Under the pieces are notes generated by a model. It searched no databases. It saw only the letters and a program-made list of their open reading frames with translations, and was not told where the DNA came from. A DNA stretch of 64,000 bases. Source: Collinsella aerofaciens (lineage in GTDB: Bacteria > Actinomycetota > Coriobacteriia > Coriobacteriales > Coriobacteriaceae). The translations under genes and the position numbers were made by a program. Each line of letters opens with the position of its first letter. Positions within the stretch are counted from its first letter, which is position 1. The stretch is from the NCBI RefSeq assembly GCF_018785265.1, contig NZ_WQPK01000008.1, forward strand, positions 100,637 to 164,636. Reading direction: 5' to 3'. Below are positions 20,563-27,642 of this stretch, in pieces.

Positions 20563-20578
20563 GTTTCCGCAGGGTTAA
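20563..20578 (-). promoter_or_regulatory. Possible GlnR-type operator upstream of glnA
   Basis: On the minus strand the sequence TTAAC, six bases, GAAAC occurs about 70 bp before the glnA start. Known actinobacterial GlnR boxes pair an AC-ending half with GAAAC at this spacing. Only one clear pair is seen, so support is modest. Confidence 0.35.
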
Positions 20579-20631
20579 AGCGTATCAAGCGCTCAAAAAA
20601 CGTGTGCGAACAGGCAGTTGCGAACGAGCGG

Positions 20632-21003
20632 CTAGCGTTCAGATTCGGAGACAATTTGTCTACAGGCTCGTTCCAGCGCAGGGAACTCCATCGTCACTGC
20701 ATCCCAAACAACCGAGCGGTCGACATTGCCGTAATCATGCGCAAGATAATTTCTCATGCCGATAATTCCACGCCATTCAATTTCGGGATGAAGCCGCTGC
20801 GAGCGTTCCGACAATTTGCCCGCTTCTTCCGTCACCCTAAGCGCACACATCAAAAGGGAGTCCGCCAACGCCCTCGTCCGCACGTCATTCGCATGCAGAA
20901 ACTGGTCCTCGGTGATATCAAAAGCCTTGATGCGCTCGTTCGTTTCGGAGATGGCCTCCAAAACCTCTTGGGCGCGAAGGCTGTCTGACTTACGCGCGAT
21001 CAT
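20632..21003 (-). CDS. HepT-like HEPN-domain ribonuclease toxin
   Basis: The 123-residue all-helical protein (DUF86 group) ends its core with RNYLAHDY, the RX4HXY motif of HEPN ribonucleases; the Tyr is the residue that the partner nucleotidyltransferase modifies in the HepT/MntA system. WRGIIGMRNYLAHDYGNVD matches the family closely. It overlaps the upstream MntA-like gene by 14 bp, the usual arrangement of a HEPN/MNT toxin-antitoxin pair, with the antitoxin first. The likely role is RNA cleavage under stress or phage attack, held in check by the partner. Confidence 0.85.
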   Translation of the reverse strand: MIARKSDSLRAQEVLEAISETNERIKAFDITEDQFLHANDVRTRALADSLLMCALRVTEEAGKLSERSQRLHPEIEWRGIIGMRNYLAHDYGNVDRSVVWDAVTMEFPALERACRQIVSESER

Positions 21004-21484
21004 AAAGGATCACTCCTTCGCGCTCGATTACCGCGGCAAGTTCGTCATCAAGATGATCACTAGAGACGAGATCAACCTGCCTCCCGGTTTCTTTGCGCAC
21101 CGCCTCGCCAAACGCCGACAGCGCAAAAAGACCAAAGCCCTGCTCGCGATCGACTTCGAGACGCAAGTCAATATCACTATCGGCATGCGCCTCGCCACGG
21201 GCATACGAACCAAATAGAATCACGGTTTTGATGGCGGGAATCGTGCTGGCTGCCTCGCGGACGGCGGACTCAATCTGGGCAGTATCCAAAATGCCCGCCG
21301 CGGCGCTTTCGCTCGCAGAGCTTTTACCAAGTGAAGGAACAAACGGCAGAGAGCGCTCGCGCAGCATCTGCCTCATAAACATATTGACCGCAACAGACGA
21401 AGTCATGCCAAGCTCTTCGCACAGTTCGGCAAATGAGTCTTTAATTGACGAGTCCACTCGCACACTCAGCACAGACGCAGCCAT
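20990..21484 (-). CDS. MntA-like nucleotidyltransferase antitoxin with a RelB/DinJ-type N-terminus
   Basis: The 164 residues form two parts. Residues 1-50 (SVLSVRVDSSIKDSFAELCEELGMT, then AVNMFMRQM) look like the ribbon-helix-helix DNA-binding region of RelB/DinJ antitoxins. Residues 75-164 are a minimal nucleotidyltransferase with GSYARGEAHADSDIDL and a further Asp in RQVDLVSSD. Such enzymes silence HepT by adding AMP to its HEPN Tyr. The RelB-like part would supply the autoregulatory DNA binding that free-standing MNT proteins lack. ATG at 21484 has a strong AGGAGG six bases upstream. This combination of two antitoxin types is noteworthy. Confidence 0.8.
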   Translation of the reverse strand: MAASVLSVRVDSSIKDSFAELCEELGMTSSVAVNMFMRQMLRERSLPFVPSLGKSSASESAAAGILDTAQIESAVREAASTIPAIKTVILFGSYARGEAHADSDIDLRLEVDREQGFGLFALSAFGEAVRKETGRQVDLVSSDHLDDELAAVIEREGVILYDRA

Positions 21485-21526
21485 GGATACCTCCTGTATG
21501 ACATTGTCTATATATTATCATACAGA

Positions 21527-22549
21527 CTAGCGCGAGGTCGAAGCGCGGTGTTCGATGTGGCCGGGGACCTCGATACGCTTGGGGGCGAGCTTTGCGGCCT
21601 CGCCCACCGTGGTGGTGACGACGTCGATGCGCTCGGACAGACGCTCGACCACGCGCTCGGCAATGGTGAGGGTGTCTTGCGCGGCCGTAGTGACGCCGCC
21701 AAAGAGCACGTGGTTCCAGGGGTAGTCATCAAACGTCGCAATCTTAAGACCCGCCGGCAACGAGGGTCCCAGCTGCGCTAGCGCCTCGGTCAGACGCAGG
21801 AAAACCAGGCCGTTGACGGCGATGAGGCCGAGCCTTTTGCCCGCATAGCCGCGGATGGTCTCGTCCAAGCGGCCAACGCCCGTGGCACCGCCATCGGCCA
21901 AGGTGACAACCTCGCCGGCAAGGCCGCGGTGCAAAAGCTCGTCGGTAAAGGCCTCGGCGCGCTCTCGACGCACGGGGCTGTCGTCGCTTGCCTCGGTGAG
22001 CAGGCACAGGCGCTCGCTGCCAGCGGCGGTCAAGGCGTCTACCAGGCCGGCGACCAGCTCACGGTTGTTAGATGTCACCAGATCGACACCGCCGTCGGCA
22101 ACGTCGCGGTCGAGCAGCACAACGGGCAGGCGCCCCGCGGCCGCGGCGATCGCCTTGTCGTTGCCTCCGCAGGTGTTGACGACCAGGCCGTCCACGCCGG
22201 CATCGATAAGTCTGGTGAGCGACTCGGCCTCCTTGGCGGGATCGTTGCCGCTAATGGCCGTCATGAGCGAGCAGCCGCGCGCGGCGGCACTGGCGGAAAG
22301 GCCCTCGAGCATAGCGCTGGAGAACGGGTTGGCGATGTCGGCCAGGATCACGCCGATGAGGTTGGTGCGCGAGCTGCGCAGATTGCGCGCGGCAGCACGT
22401 GGGCGATAGCCGGTGCGCTCGATAACCGCCGCGATGCGAGCGCGGGTTTCCTCGGTCATCTGCCCGGGGCGGTTGTTGAGATAGCGCGAGACCGTGGCCG
22501 GGCTCACGCCCGCCTCGGCGGCAATGTCCTTGATTCTCATCTGCGCCAT
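21527..22549 (-). CDS. LacI-family repressor, probable KdgR-like regulator of kdgK/eda
   Basis: A 340-residue LacI/GalR protein: helix-turn-helix at residues 6-26 (IKDIAAEAGVSPATVSRYLNN), hinge helix (AARNLRSSRTNLIGVIL), and a periplasmic-binding-protein-like ligand domain. It is divergent from kdgK, and two LacI-type dyads lie in the kdgK promoter, so it most likely represses kdgK and eda and responds to a ketodeoxygluconate-type inducer. I chose ATG at 22549, before the conserved MRIKDIA; ribosome-site evidence is weak (GGGG), and an ATG nine bases further in is possible. Confidence 0.82.
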   Translation of the reverse strand: MAQMRIKDIAAEAGVSPATVSRYLNNRPGQMTEETRARIAAVIERTGYRPRAAARNLRSSRTNLIGVILADIANPFSSAMLEGLSASAAARGCSLMTAISGNDPAKEAESLTRLIDAGVDGLVVNTCGGNDKAIAAAAGRLPVVLLDRDVADGGVDLVTSNNRELVAGLVDALTAAGSERLCLLTEASDDSPVRRERAEAFTDELLHRGLAGEVVTLADGGATGVGRLDETIRGYAGKRLGLIAVNGLVFLRLTEALAQLGPSLPAGLKIATFDDYPWNHVLFGGVTTAAQDTLTIAERVVERLSERIDVVTTTVGEAAKLAPKRIEVPGHIEHRASTSR

Positions 22550-22614
22550 GGCGCACCCCGTTTCCCAATTGTCAGCAGTCTGAGCCATTTTAGGCATTTT
22601 TTTAAAAATCTCGC

Positions 22615-22680
22615 TTGCAAAACGCTGTAGGTGAGTATACTACAACTCGAAACGAAACCGATTTCGTAAACCGATTTCGG
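22615..22680 (+). promoter_or_regulatory. kdgK promoter with two LacI-type operators
   Basis: TTGCAA (22615-22620) and TATACT (22636-22641) form a promoter with 15-bp spacing. Just downstream, the dyad CGAAACCGATTTCG (22653-22666) and a second CCGATTTCGG (22671-22680) overlap the expected start point, where repressor binding blocks transcription. The divergent LacI-family gene is the likely source. Confidence 0.65.
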
Positions 22681-22683
22681 CAA

Positions 22684-22741
22684 GCGTTGGCGCGGAGGTG
22701 CAAAGATGTACCCTACCGTCTTGGCACCTCCGCGCCAACGC
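22684..22741 (+). promoter_or_regulatory. Perfect 18-bp hairpin in the kdgK 5' leader
   Basis: GCGTTGGCGCGGAGGTGC at 22684-22701 is matched exactly by its inverse at 22724-22741, with a 22-base loop, ending 43 bp before the kdgK ATG. Lacking a U-run it is not an ordinary terminator; an RNA-stability or protein-binding element is more likely. Confidence 0.6.
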
Positions 22742-22784
22742 CATATCAAAGGTGTACGCACGAGCAAGAAGGAGCTGCGCGACC

Positions 22785-23819
22785 ATGGGTAAAACGGTTC
22801 TTACCTTCGGCGAAATCATGATGAGGCTCTCGCCCAAAGATCATCTGCGCATTGAGCAGGCAACCGAGTTTGACGTCCGCTACGGTGGCGCCGAGGCCAA
22901 CACCGCTCTTTCCCTGGCCTACCAAGGCGACAAGGCCGCTTACGTATCCGTTGTCCCGGCCAACCGCCTAGGCGAGTGCGCGCTGCGCTCGCTGAAGGCC
23001 TACGGCGTCGACACAACGCGCGTCGTGCGTCAGGGCGACCGTCTTGGCTCCTATGTGTTTGAGGTCGGCGCCTCGCAGCGCGGCAACGGCTGCGTCTACG
23101 ACCGCAAGTTCTCTGCCATCAACATGGCCAAGCGCGACGTCTTTGACTGGGACGAGATCCTCAAGGGCATCGATGTCTTCTATTTCTCCGGCGTGACCCC
23201 CGCCGTCTCCGATGAGATGGCCGCCGCCTGCAAGGATGCGCTCGCCGCCTGCCGCGCCAAGGGCATCACCACCGTGTGCGACGTGAACTATCGCGGCAAG
23301 ATGTGGTCGCCCGAGAAGTCGCAGGCCACCATGAAGGAACTCCTGCCGCTCGTCGACATCTGCATCGCCAACGACGAGGATGCGCCCGCCGGCCTCGGTA
23401 TGACCTGCGTCTCTGGCTCCCTTGCCCACGGCATCGAGGAGCGCGACACCTATGTCGAGATGGCCCGTCAGATCTGCGCCGAGTACGGCTGCAAGAAGGT
23501 CGCCTCGGTCGTCCGCAACATCTCCTGCGTCGAGCGCTCCATCTGGATGGGCATGCTCTTTGAGGCCGAGAGCGGCGAGCACTGGTTCTCCCCTGCTCAC
23601 GACGTGCACGTACTCGAGGGCGTTGCCGCCGGCGACGCTTTCAACGCCGGCCTCGTCCATGCCCTCATCAACGACTTTGACCCGCAGGACGCTGTCAACT
23701 ACGCGATTGCAGCCTCGATCCTCAAGCTCACTATCAAGGGCGATTCCAACTTGGTGACCGCAGACGAGATCGCAGCCGCGGCATCCGCCGCCGACGGTGG
23801 CACCCGCGTCGCCCGTTAA
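22785..23819 (+). CDS. kdgK: 2-keto-3-deoxygluconate kinase (PfkB family)
   Basis: The 344-residue protein shows the ribokinase-fold features: GEIMMRLSP at the start, GGAEANTALSLAYQG (sugar site), DVNYRGKMW, and EGVAAGDAFNAGLVH near the end, holding the catalytic Asp and anion hole of PfkB kinases. It phosphorylates KDG to KDPG, the convergence point for the galacturonate, unsaturated-uronate and gluconate routes in this window. ATG at 22785 follows AAGGAG with a rather long gap of ten bases. Eda follows after a 254-bp spacer that holds hairpins. Control is likely by the divergent LacI protein. Confidence 0.92.
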   Translation: MGKTVLTFGEIMMRLSPKDHLRIEQATEFDVRYGGAEANTALSLAYQGDKAAYVSVVPANRLGECALRSLKAYGVDTTRVVRQGDRLGSYVFEVGASQRGNGCVYDRKFSAINMAKRDVFDWDEILKGIDVFYFSGVTPAVSDEMAAACKDALAACRAKGITTVCDVNYRGKMWSPEKSQATMKELLPLVDICIANDEDAPAGLGMTCVSGSLAHGIEERDTYVEMARQICAEYGCKKVASVVRNISCVERSIWMGMLFEAESGEHWFSPAHDVHVLEGVAAGDAFNAGLVHALINDFDPQDAVNYAIAASILKLTIKGDSNLVTADEIAAAASAADGGTRVAR

Positions 23820-23893
23820 TTCGTTCCCCATTCCGCGGGCCGCAGCTTTCCAATCCCATACCCCTGCGGGCCGCTCCCCGATTCCTCCGGCCG

Positions 23894-24023
23894 GGCAAAA
23901 CCACCAGTCCCATTCCGGTTTTGCCTGGCATTCCCTACATGACTGGTCGAGCAGCCGGTTTTGGAATTGCTTGAACCCCAAGCAGTGCCTCCGATAACCA
24001 ATCCAAAATCGGCTCCTGACCAG
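23894..24023 (+). promoter_or_regulatory. Two hairpins between kdgK and eda
   Basis: GGCAAAACC (23894-23902) pairs exactly with GGTTTTGCC (23917-23925). Next, a longer imperfect stem joins 23943-23969 with 23998-24023 (CTGGTC...GCCGGTTTTGGAATTG against CCAATCCAAAATCGGC...GACCAG). Neither ends in a T-run. They may set the relative level of the two genes by RNA processing. Confidence 0.5.
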
Positions 24024-24073
24024 CACATTTGGCAATCACGCGCCCATGCGCGCCACACATCGAAAGGAACATC

Positions 24074-24715
24074 ATGTTCGATCAGTTCTACACCACGCTT
24101 GAGTCCCTGGGCATCGTGCCGGTCGTTGTGCTCGACAAGGTCGAGGACGCCGCTCCGCTCGCCCACGCCCTTATGGCAGCTGGCATGAAGTCCGCCGAGG
24201 TCACCTTCCGCACCGCCTGCGCCGCCGAGTGCATCGCCGCTATGGCCGAGGCCGAGCCCGAGATGTGCGTCGGCGCCGGCACTGTCCTGACCGTCGAGCA
24301 GGTCGAGCAGGCCCGCGCAGCCGGTGCCAAGTTCATCGTCTCCCCGGGTTACAACGAGGACGTCGTGAAGCACTGCATCGACATCGACCTGCCCGTCCTT
24401 CCCGGCACCGTGACCCCCTCCGAGGTCACCGCAGCCGAGAACCTGGGCCTCAAGGTCACCAAGTTCTTCCCCGCGTCCCAGTATGGCGGCCTGAACACCA
24501 TCAAGGCCCTCGCCGCTCCGTTTGTCGGTCACCGCTTTATGCCTACCGGCGGCGTGAGCACCGCCAACGTCGAGGAGTACCTGAGCTCCTCCGCCATCAT
24601 CGCCTGCGGTGGCACCTGGATGGTCAAGCCGGCCCTGTTTGCCGACGGCGACTTCTCCAAGGTCGAGCAGATCGCCCACGAGGCCATGGACGTCGTCGAG
24701 AAGGTCCGCGGCTAG
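24074..24715 (+). CDS. eda: 2-dehydro-3-deoxyphosphogluconate aldolase
   Basis: The 213-residue class I aldolase cleaves KDPG to pyruvate and glyceraldehyde 3-phosphate. Key sites: Glu and Arg in AEVTFRTA near residue 40, GAGTVL, the Schiff-base Lys in KVTKFFPAS, and the phosphate-binding MPTGGV. ATG at 24074 is preceded by GAAAGGAACATC. It follows kdgK and ends at a strong terminator, so the two genes form a KDG-utilisation unit fed by all the uronate and sugar-acid enzymes of this window. Confidence 0.95.
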   Translation: MFDQFYTTLESLGIVPVVVLDKVEDAAPLAHALMAAGMKSAEVTFRTACAAECIAAMAEAEPEMCVGAGTVLTVEQVEQARAAGAKFIVSPGYNEDVVKHCIDIDLPVLPGTVTPSEVTAAENLGLKVTKFFPASQYGGLNTIKALAAPFVGHRFMPTGGVSTANVEEYLSSSAIIACGGTWMVKPALFADGDFSKVEQIAHEAMDVVEKVRG

Positions 24716-24732
24716 GTTTAGCTCTCTATCGT

Positions 24733-24771
24733 GAAAGGGGGGCGTGCCCTAAACCTCGCCCCCTTTCTTTT
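24733..24771 (+). terminator. Intrinsic terminator of kdgK-eda
   Basis: GAAAGGGGG (24733-24741) pairs with CCCCCTTTC (24759-24767), followed by TTTTA. Confidence 0.85.
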
Positions 24772-24872
24772 AAAGCGGCTCGGAAGCGCGCCGTTTCCGT
24801 CACGAACAAGAACCAAAACCGTCTTGTATGCTGATAGAACGTGACGGAAGCGACACGCCTCCAAGCCGCTTT
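24772..24872. repeat. 101-bp imperfect inverted repeat
   Basis: Arms of 33 bp (24772-24804 and 24840-24872) match as inverted copies at 28 positions. All five differences are transitions, and four of them become G-U pairs in a minus-strand RNA, suggesting selection for RNA structure in transcripts coming from the GntR gene. No ORF inside. Confidence 0.55.
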
Positions 24873-24934
24873 GCCTACTCGGCTGGCCGTCGCGCTCAAC
24901 TAAGCCACTTCGACAAAAGCCGAGCCACCAAAAC

Positions 24935-25008
24935 AGCTGCGGTGCCGTCTGGAGGAATGGACCCTTGCTTCCGGTCTTTTCCTCCAAGCGGCGCCGCAGC
25001 TTTTTCGT
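24935..25008 (+). terminator. Long hairpin followed by T-run
   Basis: A 22-bp stem (24935-24956 with 24980-25001, arms starting AGCTGCGG and ending CCGCAGCT) with three differences is followed by TTTTTCG. It could be a backup terminator for plus-strand transcripts reading past eda. Together with the neighbouring repeats it fills the 393-bp gap between eda and the GntR gene. Confidence 0.5.
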
Positions 25009-25028
25009 GCCCCGATGTGCCCCGTCAC

Positions 25029-25091
25029 TTGCGGTGGAATACGGACTGCCTACACCATCAGAGCCGCAAAACAATCCCTATTTCACCGCAA
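25029..25091. repeat. 63-bp hairpin element, copy 1 (TTGCGGTG family)
   Basis: A 17-bp left arm (TTGCGGTGGAATACGGA) and right arm (TCCCTATTTCACCGCAA) bound a 29-bp interior containing CAAAACA. The other copies at 32841 and 35757 have the same total length and arm spacing. Confidence 0.8.
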
Positions 25092-25108
25092 CTAAATAAA
25101 GGGACAAA

Positions 25109-25801
25109 TTAGATGGCCGAGTCTTTGGACAGCTCAAAATAGTCGGGATGCAAGGCGATAACCGGGCCCTGCTCCTCGGGCATCAGGTGCAAGTGCGTCT
25201 CTGCCAGATAGCTCGCCGTGTCGGTATCGCCCCTCTTAATGGCCTCGAGAATCCGGCGATGCTGCCGACGAATCGGCTCCCAATCCAGGTCCTGCGACAC
25301 CATACGCAACCAGTTGTATCGCTCAAAATGTGTGTTGATGCTCTTCATCCAATCCCACAACATGTGACGACCGGCAATCTCAAAACACGTCTCATGGAAC
25401 AGGTTATCCAGGTCAAAGAAGCGGCGCGTTTCGCCATGGTCGAGCGACTCGGACTCGGCAAGAATCTGCTCGAGCCGATGCTTTTGCTCGGGCGTAGCAG
25501 CCGAACAGCATTTAATAAGCACGCTTCTCTCGAGCTTCTCGCGCAAGAAACAGGCGTTCTCGGCGCGCTCCATGCTGATTTTTGAGACATAGGTGCCGCT
25601 TTTGGGACGCGTTTCCACCAGCTCCTGCTCACGCAGGCGCACAAAGGACTCGCGAATGGGCGTGCGCCCGATTCCCGTCTCCTTTTCCAGACCAATCGCC
25701 GAAAGGCGCGTGCCGGGCTTGAGCTCGGCATAGATAATCTTGGAGCGTAATGCGTTGTATGCCTGATCTTGCAGGCTCTGATAATGCTGGAGCTGTTCCA
25801 T
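25109..25801 (-). CDS. GntR-family regulator, FadR/FCD type
   Basis: The 230-residue protein has a GntR winged helix in residues 1-75 (LRSKIIYAELKPGTRLSAIGLEKETGIGRTPIRESFVRL) and an FCD ligand domain with the expected metal-binding residues (Asp/His in DLDNLFHE, later QHRRIL and ETHLHL). FCD regulators usually sense sugar acids or carboxylates. It faces away from its neighbours, so the target is not evident; kdgK-eda or the sugar-acid dehydratase and permease are candidates. ATG at 25801 follows GAGGG; an upstream frame from 25846 is less likely. Confidence 0.8.
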   Translation of the reverse strand: MEQLQHYQSLQDQAYNALRSKIIYAELKPGTRLSAIGLEKETGIGRTPIRESFVRLREQELVETRPKSGTYVSKISMERAENACFLREKLERSVLIKCCSAATPEQKHRLEQILAESESLDHGETRRFFDLDNLFHETCFEIAGRHMLWDWMKSINTHFERYNWLRMVSQDLDWEPIRRQHRRILEAIKRGDTDTASYLAETHLHLMPEEQGPVIALHPDYFELSKDSAI

Positions 25802-25933
25802 AAAGCCCTCGGATAAACCCTCGGTTAGTCGAATACCACCATGCAATACTATCGCATCGACACGCCCCAGCTCCCAATCAGTCTTTTTGGGACGGGGCTC
25901 TTTTAGCTACCCTGGCCCGCAGATCGGCCCCCT

Positions 25934-26095
25934 TGCCACAAAAGTGGCCCATCTACTACGTTAACACGGACAGCCTCGGCCATACCGAAAACCGTGAAAA
26001 CAAAACCGCAGGTAGGCAGCTTGTCGATTTTCGAAAAAGCCGGCTATGGTTGACCTCTGCGGCTTAAACGTAGTAGATAGGCCCTATTCGTGGCA
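25934..26095. repeat. 162-bp element bounded by inverted repeats
   Basis: The outer arms begin TGCCACAAAAGTGG and end CGTGGCA; the best-matched core is ATCTACTACGTT (25950-25961) against AACGTAGTAGAT. A shorter inner pair, CCGCAG and CTGCGG, is nested inside. No gene is present in this 500-bp gap; the rest is the tandem repeat near 26224. Confidence 0.6.
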
Positions 26096-26223
26096 CAGCA
26101 CCACTCCATCCCAAATTGGCACCCCGAGCCCTCGTGAGTTGCCAACAAGCTGTTCGACCAGCGCTTTATCCGCGCGGCATTTGGAAAATAGCACCACCGC
26201 AAAACCCGCGAGTAGCGCTTACT

Positions 26224-26283
26224 TTGCTATATCTCACTATATTTTGCTATATCTTGCTATACTTTGCTATATCTTGCTATATC
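26224..26283. repeat. Six tandem copies of a 10-bp unit, TTGCTATATC
   Basis: Units start every 10 bases from 26224 to 26274; variants are TCACTATATT and TTGCTATACT. The array ends 19 bp before the ATPase ATG, so it covers the promoter/leader zone. Each unit holds a -10-like TATATC or TATACT. A change in copy number moves the promoter by exactly one helical turn. Confidence 0.85.
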
Positions 26284-26302
26284 TTGAGCAAAGGTGGCTC
26301 AC

Positions 26303-27394
26303 ATGCAAACAAACCCTTTTAAGCCCACAGCAGGTAAAACACCTCCCACGATTATCGGCCGCGAAGATGTACTTGAAGAATTCAGTGAAGGCCTCACCAA
26401 CGGGCCTGGTGCCCCTGGGCGCCTAATGCGCATAGCCGGCGTCCGTGGAACGGGCAAGACGGTCCTCCTTGACGAGTGCTCACGTTTGGCGCAAAGCCGT
26501 GGCTGGACGGTCATAAAAGAGGTCGCAACCGAGGGACTTTGCCAGCGCATTCTCGAACAGCTGCAGCCCAAATTCCAGGCCAAACACGCCAGATTTGAGC
26601 CCACCGTAGCTGGCATATCCATCGGCAGCATAGATATTGAGCGAATCGGCCCATCGCTACGCGACGCCATGAGACAGACAATATCCAAGAATGGAAATGG
26701 CCTGCTCATCACTCTCGACGAGGTTCAAGACGCAGAGCTCGATGAGGTCCGAACGCTCTCCATTGCGATTCAGCAGGTTATCGGAGAAGACCTTGATATC
26801 GCCTTTGTTTTTGCTGGGCTGCCTTCGATGATTGAAAGCATCATCAACGGAAAGACACTTACGTTTTTGCGCCGTGCCCTCCCCTTTGATCTGAAGGCTG
26901 TGGCAGTAACCGAAGTGTCGTACTCCCTCGAGGAAACCATTGAAGCGTCTGGCATGGAGTTGCAGCCAGGTATTGCCGGCCAACTTGCCGAGGCAACGCA
27001 AGGCTATCCTTTCATGATCCAACTCGTTGGATACTACGCATGGCAGTTGGCAAGACGTGCACATACAGCGATTATTGGAGAAGAAGAAGCCGAGCGTGGC
27101 ATTGCAACGGCACGCGAACGCTTCTGCGCCATGGTGATTGAGCCCGCGCTGCGGCGCATTCCGCCCACGTGCATCGCTTATCTGCTGAGCATGGCGTCTT
27201 TGGGGCAGACGAGCTCGACTAGCATGGTTGCCGATGGCCTAAACAAAACGCCTCAACAGGTGAGCTCCGTCCGCAGCCGCCTGTTAAGAGAATCGATTAT
27301 CGAGGCCCCCTCGTACGGCAAGGTCTCATTTGCCATCCCCTACATGCGCAATTACCTCTACGAACACAAAGCCGAACTGGAAGTTGAACTGTAG
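26303..27394 (+). CDS. AAA/STAND-type ATPase of unknown function
   Basis: The 363-residue protein opens with an ORC/Cdc6-like P-loop module: IIGREDVLEEF, then RIAGVRGTGKTVLLDECSR (Walker A) and LLITLDEVQDAE (Walker B with Glu). A sensor-like FVFAGLPSM follows, then an alpha-helical lid and a C-terminal winged-helix-like region (SMVADGLNKTPQQVSSVRSRLLRESII). It resembles orphan archaeal-type ATPases (AAA_16). No partner gene is adjacent, so the role (DNA-binding switch, defence, regulation) is open. ATG at 26303 follows AAAGG; a GTG nine bases upstream is possible. The 10-bp tandem array directly upstream hints at variable expression. Confidence 0.75.
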   Translation: MQTNPFKPTAGKTPPTIIGREDVLEEFSEGLTNGPGAPGRLMRIAGVRGTGKTVLLDECSRLAQSRGWTVIKEVATEGLCQRILEQLQPKFQAKHARFEPTVAGISIGSIDIERIGPSLRDAMRQTISKNGNGLLITLDEVQDAELDEVRTLSIAIQQVIGEDLDIAFVFAGLPSMIESIINGKTLTFLRRALPFDLKAVAVTEVSYSLEETIEASGMELQPGIAGQLAEATQGYPFMIQLVGYYAWQLARRAHTAIIGEEEAERGIATARERFCAMVIEPALRRIPPTCIAYLLSMASLGQTSSTSMVADGLNKTPQQVSSVRSRLLRESIIEAPSYGKVSFAIPYMRNYLYEHKAELEVEL

Positions 27395-27561
27395 AAACGG
27401 CAACTGCCCTGCAAGACGAAAACCGTTTTCGTACGGATTAAAGCAGACGTAAACGATTTTCGTCTGTTTTACGTTCGGAAATAAGACGCAAATTGCACTT
27501 TCGTATGGTTTTACGCCAAACGCAACACGCTTTCGTCCGGCCATGCGTCCCCAATCCAGAC

Positions 27562-27596
27562 GAAAAAGGCCCCGAGCTCGTGTGAGCTCGGGGCTC
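27562..27596 (-). terminator. Intrinsic terminator of the dehydratase gene
   Basis: GCCCCGAGCTC (27569-27579) pairs with GAGCTCGGGGC (27584-27594). Read on the minus strand it is followed by TTTTTCG. The plus side has TCTTTG, so it may also stop the ATPase transcript. Confidence 0.85.
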
Positions 27597-27642
27597 TTTG
27601 TGCCGCGCATCTATGAGAGGAGATATTTGATGCGCATGGGCG

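Noticed and set aside
22701..22741. Intrinsic terminator or attenuator before kdgK
   Set aside because: The stem is strong but no U-run follows and no competing antiterminator stem or leader peptide was seen.
26224..26283. Possible CRISPR array
   Set aside because: The repeats are 10 bp and contiguous with no spacers, and no cas genes are near; it is a simple tandem repeat.
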